From DATEMK01 sp035275625 (GTDB lineage Bacteria; Bacteroidota; Bacteroidia; AKYH767-A; OLB10), in the NCBI GenBank assembly GCA_035275625.1, contig DATEMK010000638.1:1-17993 (forward strand): DNA of 17,993 bases, given 5' to 3'. The position numbers were made by a program, and so were the translations under genes. A model generated the notes under the pieces. That model ran no database searches, was not told where the DNA came from, and saw only the letters and a list, made by a program, of their open reading frames with translations. This document shows positions 12,917-17,993 of the stretch, piece after piece; position 1 is the first letter of the stretch; each line of letters opens with the position of its first letter.

Positions 12917-15900
12917 TTATTCATCAATCAAAGTTTCCTTAGTCTGCCCGTCTACAGTCTTAATCAGTACCCATTGACCGGCTTCGTTTTTCTTTTCGAT
13001 AGTATAATAATCAACGCCCGAATCCCAATTCTTATATTCCGTCCACCACACCTTTGGTTGTTCATGCACCCAATCCGATTGTAAAAGTATCGAAGAGCTC
13101 ATACCGCTTTCCAGGCCTGCAAGGTTGCAATCGCTGATCACATCCACCTTGTAATAATAATTTTGATGATTCACATCCACCTGTTCATCCTCATAGCTGA
13201 AAACATTTGCAGGCAGCGAAGCAATCAGCGAATAATTTACACTATCCGTTGACCGGAGAATATTATATTGCAGCACCCGGCTGAGCGGAATATTAGGTTC
13301 ACCCCATTCGGTAAGAACACTTTTGTTGAATACTACCGTAGAACGGACCACATCCACTTTTTGATCAGTAAAAATATTTTGTGGCATGGCAACAGAAGTG
13401 TCGCTTAAAGAAATATAACTATTGCCGCAAAGATCTGTGGCTTTAATTCTGTACGAATAATAAAACGGGCAATTCAACCCGGAATCTAAGTACGTAAGCT
13501 GTGTGGAAGGTACAATTGCAATTAGCTGAGAAGAACCATTCTGAATTTCCACTCGCTGTATTTCATATGTTGAAACCGCACAACCTGCATAAGCAGTCCA
13601 GTTAACATGAATATCCTGGGCCTGGGTAGTGGCAGTCACATTTATAGTAGAATGCGCTATCGAACTGTCAAGACTTAACCTGTATCCGCAACGATCTATA
13701 GTTTGTAATTTATATGTATAAACTTTAGTAAGAGTATTCAATAATGTGTCAGTATATATCCCCGTAACATTTGCATTAGAGTTATTCGGATGCAGCTCTG
13801 AATAAATCAAATCATAAACTGAAGTGTTTGTGTTGTAACGGAACAAACGGTATTCTTCAAGATCTGTGGATGCATTAGGAAGCCACTTAATTTCCACCGA
13901 GGTATTATTTTTCACCGAAACGCTCATGATAGGCGATACAGGTGGAGGCGTTGTATCATAGACCTGTAAATAATTTGATTGTTGGACAGAGTCCCTGCAG
14001 CCATTTGCATTAACAACAAGCAGGTAAGCATTATAAAACCCCGGAATTGTAAATACGACAATTGGATTTTGAGCTGTTGAGTTTACAGGACCTATTGTCC
14101 AATTATAAGTCGGGCTTATAAGTGCCATTGAAGTATTGTTAAATGCAAATGTATCCCCTGAACAAACCGCAGAATTAGCAACTGTAAAAGCAGCAAGAGG
14201 TGTTTGCAGCACACGAACCTTGTGAAGATAAAATGTATCTGTACATCCATATTGATTCACGGCAACTAAGTTTGGATGGTAGATACCTGCAGTGGTATAA
14301 GTATAAACTGCAGTATCAGTATTTAATGAATCACCATTTCCAAAATTCCATGTGTACGCTGTCGCTCCTGTTGATGAATTAGTGAATGAAACAAAATGCG
14401 GGTTACATCCAACCGTATCAGACACCGCAGCCAGTGCAACCGGGTTCGGATGAACAACTATAGAATCCGGATATGAATAAAATGATGTGCAGCCCAGCGA
14501 ATCAGAAGTGATCAGCGAAACAATATAGCTTCCCGTATCCTGGTAAAGGTGCGATGGATTTTCCAAAGTGGATGTATATCCGTCTCCGAAATTCCAGGTC
14601 CATGAGGTCGCATTGATAGATGAATCCAGGAACTGAACCATGGTCTGGAGGCAATTAGTTTGAGAAGCAAGAGTAAAATAAGCGAAAGTTCCCGGCACAT
14701 GAATATAATTAGTTTTAACTTCCGTAGCGGTGCATCCTGCACTATCCCACGCAGTCAATGAAATAGTATAATCCCCGGGAATATTATAAATATGTGAAGG
14801 GTTTTGAGCAGTTGAAGTAATACCATCACCGAAGTCCCATAAATAAGAAACGGTATTCAGCGATAAATTATTAAAGGAAACTAATGAAGGCGCACAAACT
14901 GCAACAGTCGGACTTGTAAAATCCACAAACGGAGCAGTAACCGTAATATAATCCGGAAAGAAAACCGTATCCACACATCCAGCCGCAAGGGAAACAATCA
15001 AAGTAATACCATAGCTTCCTGTATCAGCATAAGTATGTGAGGGATTTTGATTGTTTGATGTGCTGCCATCTCCGAAGTCCCAGTGCCATGAAGTTGCACC
15101 GCTTGTCAAATCACTAAAATTAACCTGGAAGGGTTTACAACCTGCCGTATCGGAAACAGAAATATTTACAGGCGTAACGTTAATATTATTTTTGGTTTTT
15201 ATATCGTGGCATCCGTTTATATTCACCATCACTAACTTGACTCCTGCTGTTGGAGCAGAATAAAATGTATGAACAGGGTTTTGTACTGTGTCAGAACCCC
15301 CATCACCAAATGTCCATAACCATGTTGCCGGGTTTACACTTAAATCTGTATAGGTCACTGTAATGGGAAAACAAGTTCCGGCAGCAGAATAAGAGAAATC
15401 TGCAACTGCTACGTCAACTGTAACATAGTTTACTTGTGTTACTGATCTGGTACAACCTCCGGCACTTGCTGTCAGGGTCACCGTATATATACCTGGAGAT
15501 GTATAATTGTGATTTGGATTTTGAAGCGTAGATGTTGTGCTGTCTCCGAAATCCCATAAATAATCAGTAGCACCGGTTGAAGTATTTGTAAAGTTAACAT
15601 TCAAATGAAAACATCCGGTTGTAGGTCCGCTGGCAGTAAACCCTGCCACCACAGTTCTGACAAATAAAGTATCTGTGTAAATATCTGTGCATCCGGCAGT
15701 ATCATTCGTTGTTAATGTAACAATATAATCCCCCGGAACCGGGTAATTATGACTTGGGTTTTGCTGAGATGTTAATGGCGAACCATCTCCAAAATCCCAT
15801 GTATGTGAAGTGAAAGCTCCCGGTGTGCCAAGAGTAAATTGTATGATGTCATCTGTGCATGTTGTAGGATTTGAAAAACTTAAAGGATTAGGATGACCAA

Positions 15901-17962
15901 ATGTAATGGTGGTATCAAGCACTATTCTGCACCCGACAATGGTCAGCATCGTAAGCGAAATATTATACGTTCCTGCCTGTGAATAGACATGAATAGCGGA
16001 TTGGGTATTAGCAGTAGTGCCATCTCCAAAATCCCATTGCCAGCTAACAATACCTTGTGTACTGTCAGTCAATTCAATTTGAAAGGGGGAGCATGTGGTT
16101 TGAGAAATAACCTCTATTGGTTCGGGCGGGAAATCAAATATGTGCACTATTGCAAAGGGATTAAAAAACTGGCTGCAACCGCCTGGCATGCTTGTTTGCA
16201 ATGTTATAATAAATACCCCTGTATCCTGGAAAAGATAAGTAGGATTTTGAAGATTAGAAGTATCTCCTGTACCAAAGTCCCAATGCCACATGTTGCTTCC
16301 AATCGTGGGATCTGTGAAGGAAGCTGTAAATGGCAGGCATCCTATTATCGTATCAGGCACTGTATAATTAATCTGCCCCGGAACCACTTTTATAAAATTT
16401 GATTTTAATGTTGAATCAGCACACCCGGTTGTGGTGGTAACCTTTAGCGAAACATTATAATTTCCGTCAGCTGTATAAGTATGGGTTGGATTTTGTAAAG
16501 TGGAAGTTCCTCCGTCACCGAATTTCCAGAACCATGAACTTACATTAGGATAATTAGACGCTGTGAATGTAACAGTTAACGGTTTGCATCCGATTTTTGG
16601 CGTTGCAGTAAATATTACTTTGGCGTCATTAATATCAACTGCCGCAGGCAATGTAAAAATTGCCTCGCATCCATGAGCGGTATACACATGCAGAGTAACA
16701 TCAAAAATAGATTCTGACCCGAATAAATGATTTGGGTTGCTTTGAGTAGAGATAGTTCCATCTCCAAATTCCCATAAATAATTTACTCCGTTTGATGACA
16801 GATTTGTGAAATGCCATAAATAAGGATTACAGGGACTCACCTGGCTTGCGCTGAAATTTGCAACCGGCAAGGGATCGATTATAATTGCATTAGTAAATGT
16901 TTTAGTACCATCGCATCCGCTTGTAGTTGTTACGGTAAGTGTGACAGTATAACTGCCTGAAGCTGTGTAATTATGAACTGGGTTTTCCAAAGTGGAAGCA
17001 GGGGAGCCATCACCAAAATCCCACAACCAGCTTGTACCATTTGGCACCGTACAGTTAAAATGAGCTGAAAGCGATCCACAGCCTATGTTATTATTAATGG
17101 TATAGCTCGGAACAAGAGAATTACCTATGCTTATATAATTAGGAACATAAGCTGTATCCGTACAACCGAAACTGTTAGTCGCAATTAATGAAACATTATA
17201 ACTTCCCGAACTGGAATAAGTATGAGAAGGATTTTGAAGTGTGGAAGTAGTGCCGTCACCAAAATTCCAAAACCAGGAAGTGACAGCCGTACCGCTGCCT
17301 GTGAAATTAAATACCTGGTTCACATCGCAGGTGGAGGTATAATCAGAAGTAAACGAAACATTCGGGGCGGGGGAAATAGTGATATAATTAGTTTGAATGA
17401 CAATGCTGTTACAACCAAAACCATTTGTGGCTATTAGCTTAACTGTATAAGACCCGGGGTTTGCATAGGAATGTGTCGGATTCTGTAATACGGATGCATT
17501 GCCATCTCCAAAGTCCCAAGTATAAGTAACACCGCCAGTGGTTGTATTATTAAATGTAATAATATTATTGTAAGCGCAACCTGATAATGGGGAGGCGGAA
17601 AAGCCGGGATTGGGAGTAGGGATTATATTAATATAGTTAACCTCAGTAAGTGTATCTTCTTGCCCGGTGAGTGTATTTGTGGCAATTAATGTTACCGTAT
17701 AAAATCCAGGGGAAAGGTAAGCTGTTGTCGGATTTGGCAGAACCGAGGTGTTCCCATTGCCGAAGTCCCAAAAGAATGAATTTGCCTGGAGAGAGGAGTT
17801 GGTAAAATCAACAGTTAAGGGGGCGCATCCGCTTGTCGGATTTGCAGAAAACGAAGCAGTGGTCTGTGCTTTTACGTTTGTTAAGGCAACTGAAATCAAA
17901 AATGCCGTTATAAAACTTAGAACGGCATTCCGATTTTTATAAATAAAAGACCTGACGGTCAT
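12917..17962 (-). CDS. Giant secreted protein with 16 PKD domains and fibronectin III-like C-terminal region
   Basis: The 1681-residue protein starts with a signal peptide (about residues 1-33, VALTNVKAQ). About 16 PKD domains of roughly 80-85 residues follow, up to near residue 1333. Each has a GC.P..V.F opening, a W.FGDG core, a NP.H.Y strand and a VTL..T...GC ending. In the sixteenth the core is degraded to WTIGPVNST. Residues about 1334-1681 hold three to four fibronectin III-like repeats (for example EIKWLPNASTDLEEYRLFRY, HVNWTAYAGCAVSTYEIQRV and VDYYTIEKKNEAGQW). The protein ends KTVDGQTKETLIDE, inside what looks like an unfinished Fn3 repeat. Proteins of this build normally continue into a T9SS type B (gliding motility-associated) C-terminal domain; none is present here or in the 123 bp downstream. 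It is likely surface-exposed and adhesive, but export is doubtful without a sorting signal. The ATG at 17962 is the only sensible start. Confidence 0.9.
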   Translation of the reverse strand: MTVRSFIYKNRNAVLSFITAFLISVALTNVKAQTTASFSANPTSGCAPLTVDFTNSSLQANSFFWDFGNGNTSVLPNPTTAYLSPGFYTVTLIATNTLTGQEDTLTEVNYINIIPTPNPGFSASPLSGCAYNNIITFNNTTTGGVTYTWDFGDGNASVLQNPTHSYANPGSYTVKLIATNGFGCNSIVIQTNYITISPAPNVSFTSDYTSTCDVNQVFNFTGSGTAVTSWFWNFGDGTTSTLQNPSHTYSSSGSYNVSLIATNSFGCTDTAYVPNYISIGNSLVPSYTINNNIGCGSLSAHFNCTVPNGTSWLWDFGDGSPASTLENPVHNYTASGSYTVTLTVTTTSGCDGTKTFTNAIIIDPLPVANFSASQVSPCNPYLWHFTNLSSNGVNYLWEFGDGTISTQSNPNHLFGSESIFDVTLHVYTAHGCEAIFTLPAAVDINDAKVIFTATPKIGCKPLTVTFTASNYPNVSSWFWKFGDGGTSTLQNPTHTYTADGNYNVSLKVTTTTGCADSTLKSNFIKVVPGQINYTVPDTIIGCLPFTASFTDPTIGSNMWHWDFGTGDTSNLQNPTYLFQDTGVFIITLQTSMPGGCSQFFNPFAIVHIFDFPPEPIEVISQTTCSPFQIELTDSTQGIVSWQWDFGDGTTANTQSAIHVYSQAGTYNISLTMLTIVGCRIVLDTTITFGHPNPLSFSNPTTCTDDIIQFTLGTPGAFTSHTWDFGDGSPLTSQQNPSHNYPVPGDYIVTLTTNDTAGCTDIYTDTLFVRTVVAGFTASGPTTGCFHLNVNFTNTSTGATDYLWDFGDSTTSTLQNPNHNYTSPGIYTVTLTASAGGCTRSVTQVNYVTVDVAVADFSYSAAGTCFPITVTYTDLSVNPATWLWTFGDGGSDTVQNPVHTFYSAPTAGVKLVMVNINGCHDIKTKNNINVTPVNISVSDTAGCKPFQVNFSDLTSGATSWHWDFGDGSTSNNQNPSHTYADTGSYGITLIVSLAAGCVDTVFFPDYITVTAPFVDFTSPTVAVCAPSLVSFNNLSLNTVSYLWDFGDGITSTAQNPSHIYNIPGDYTISLTAWDSAGCTATEVKTNYIHVPGTFAYFTLASQTNCLQTMVQFLDSSINATSWTWNFGDGYTSTLENPSHLYQDTGSYIVSLITSDSLGCTSFYSYPDSIVVHPNPVALAAVSDTVGCNPHFVSFTNSSTGATAYTWNFGNGDSLNTDTAVYTYTTAGIYHPNLVAVNQYGCTDTFYLHKVRVLQTPLAAFTVANSAVCSGDTFAFNNTSMALISPTYNWTIGPVNSTAQNPIVVFTIPGFYNAYLLVVNANGCRDSVQQSNYLQVYDTTPPPVSPIMSVSVKNNTSVEIKWLPNASTDLEEYRLFRYNTNTSVYDLIYSELHPNNSNANVTGIYTDTLLNTLTKVYTYKLQTIDRCGYRLSLDSSIAHSTINVTATTQAQDIHVNWTAYAGCAVSTYEIQRVEIQNGSSQLIAIVPSTQLTYLDSGLNCPFYYSYRIKATDLCGNSYISLSDTSVAMPQNIFTDQKVDVVRSTVVFNKSVLTEWGEPNIPLSRVLQYNILRSTDSVNYSLIASLPANVFSYEDEQVDVNHQNYYYKVDVISDCNLAGLESGMSSSILLQSDWVHEQPKVWWTEYKNWDSGVDYYTIEKKNEAGQWVLIKTVDGQTKETLIDE

Positions 17963-17993
17963 ATCATGTTAAAATTTATCTATATATATTTTC

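Noticed and set aside
15989..16402. 137-residue plus-strand frame opposite the PKD gene
   Set aside because: It is a shadow of the repeated PKD codons; the product is Cys-rich, without domain character, and antisense to a clearly real gene.

Overview
The window comes from a member of the Bacteroidota, probably a non-Bacteroides lineage that uses the type IX secretion system (T9SS). The reasons are the AT-rich, Lys/Asn-rich coding style, a T9SS type A sorting domain, a giant PKD-repeat surface protein, a GIN-domain/beta-barrel envelope protein, TAnnTTTG-type -7 promoter boxes and the near absence of Shine-Dalgarno sequences. I cannot place it below phylum level from sequence alone.

Layout. 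1-2129 is an envelope module: the 3' end of a gene cut by the window edge, then a secreted GIN-head/outer-membrane-barrel protein behind an ECF-sigma-like promoter. 2205-7335 is a plus-strand metabolic stretch: acyl-CoA carboxylase beta chain, a UPF0175 antitoxin-like small protein with a possible toxin relic, purD, a membrane-protein pair (one small gene on the minus strand) and purQ. 7397-8752 (minus) is NADP-type glutamate dehydrogenase. It converges on purQ across a heptamer-built inverted repeat. 8753-9081 is non-coding and holds a 30-unit TGGTCAC/TGGTCAT heptamer array. 9082-10098 is a dipeptide epimerase of the enolase superfamily. 10111-17962 is all minus strand: a 16-PKD giant protein lacking any sorting domain, an orphan sensor histidine kinase, an apparently broken gene remnant with a surviving terminator, and a T9SS type A cargo protein whose sorting domain carries a palindromic insertion.

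How the genes work together. purD and purQ act in de novo purine synthesis. GdhA assimilates ammonium into glutamate. The epimerase recycles peptidoglycan-type dipeptides. The carboxylase beta chain works in propionyl/methylmalonyl-CoA metabolism with partners not encoded here. The other proteins are envelope or secreted products.

I do not see a complete novel defence or mobile system. The signals most worth a second look are the small-scale DNA structures: two 7-bp-period repeat families, a TCCGCC/GGCGGA palindrome family found both in genes and between them, and a CCCCTTTAGGGG palindrome inside a sorting domain. Three apparent decay events are also notable: a possible antitoxin with a lost toxin, the frameshifted remnant, and the giant PKD protein with no sorting tail.
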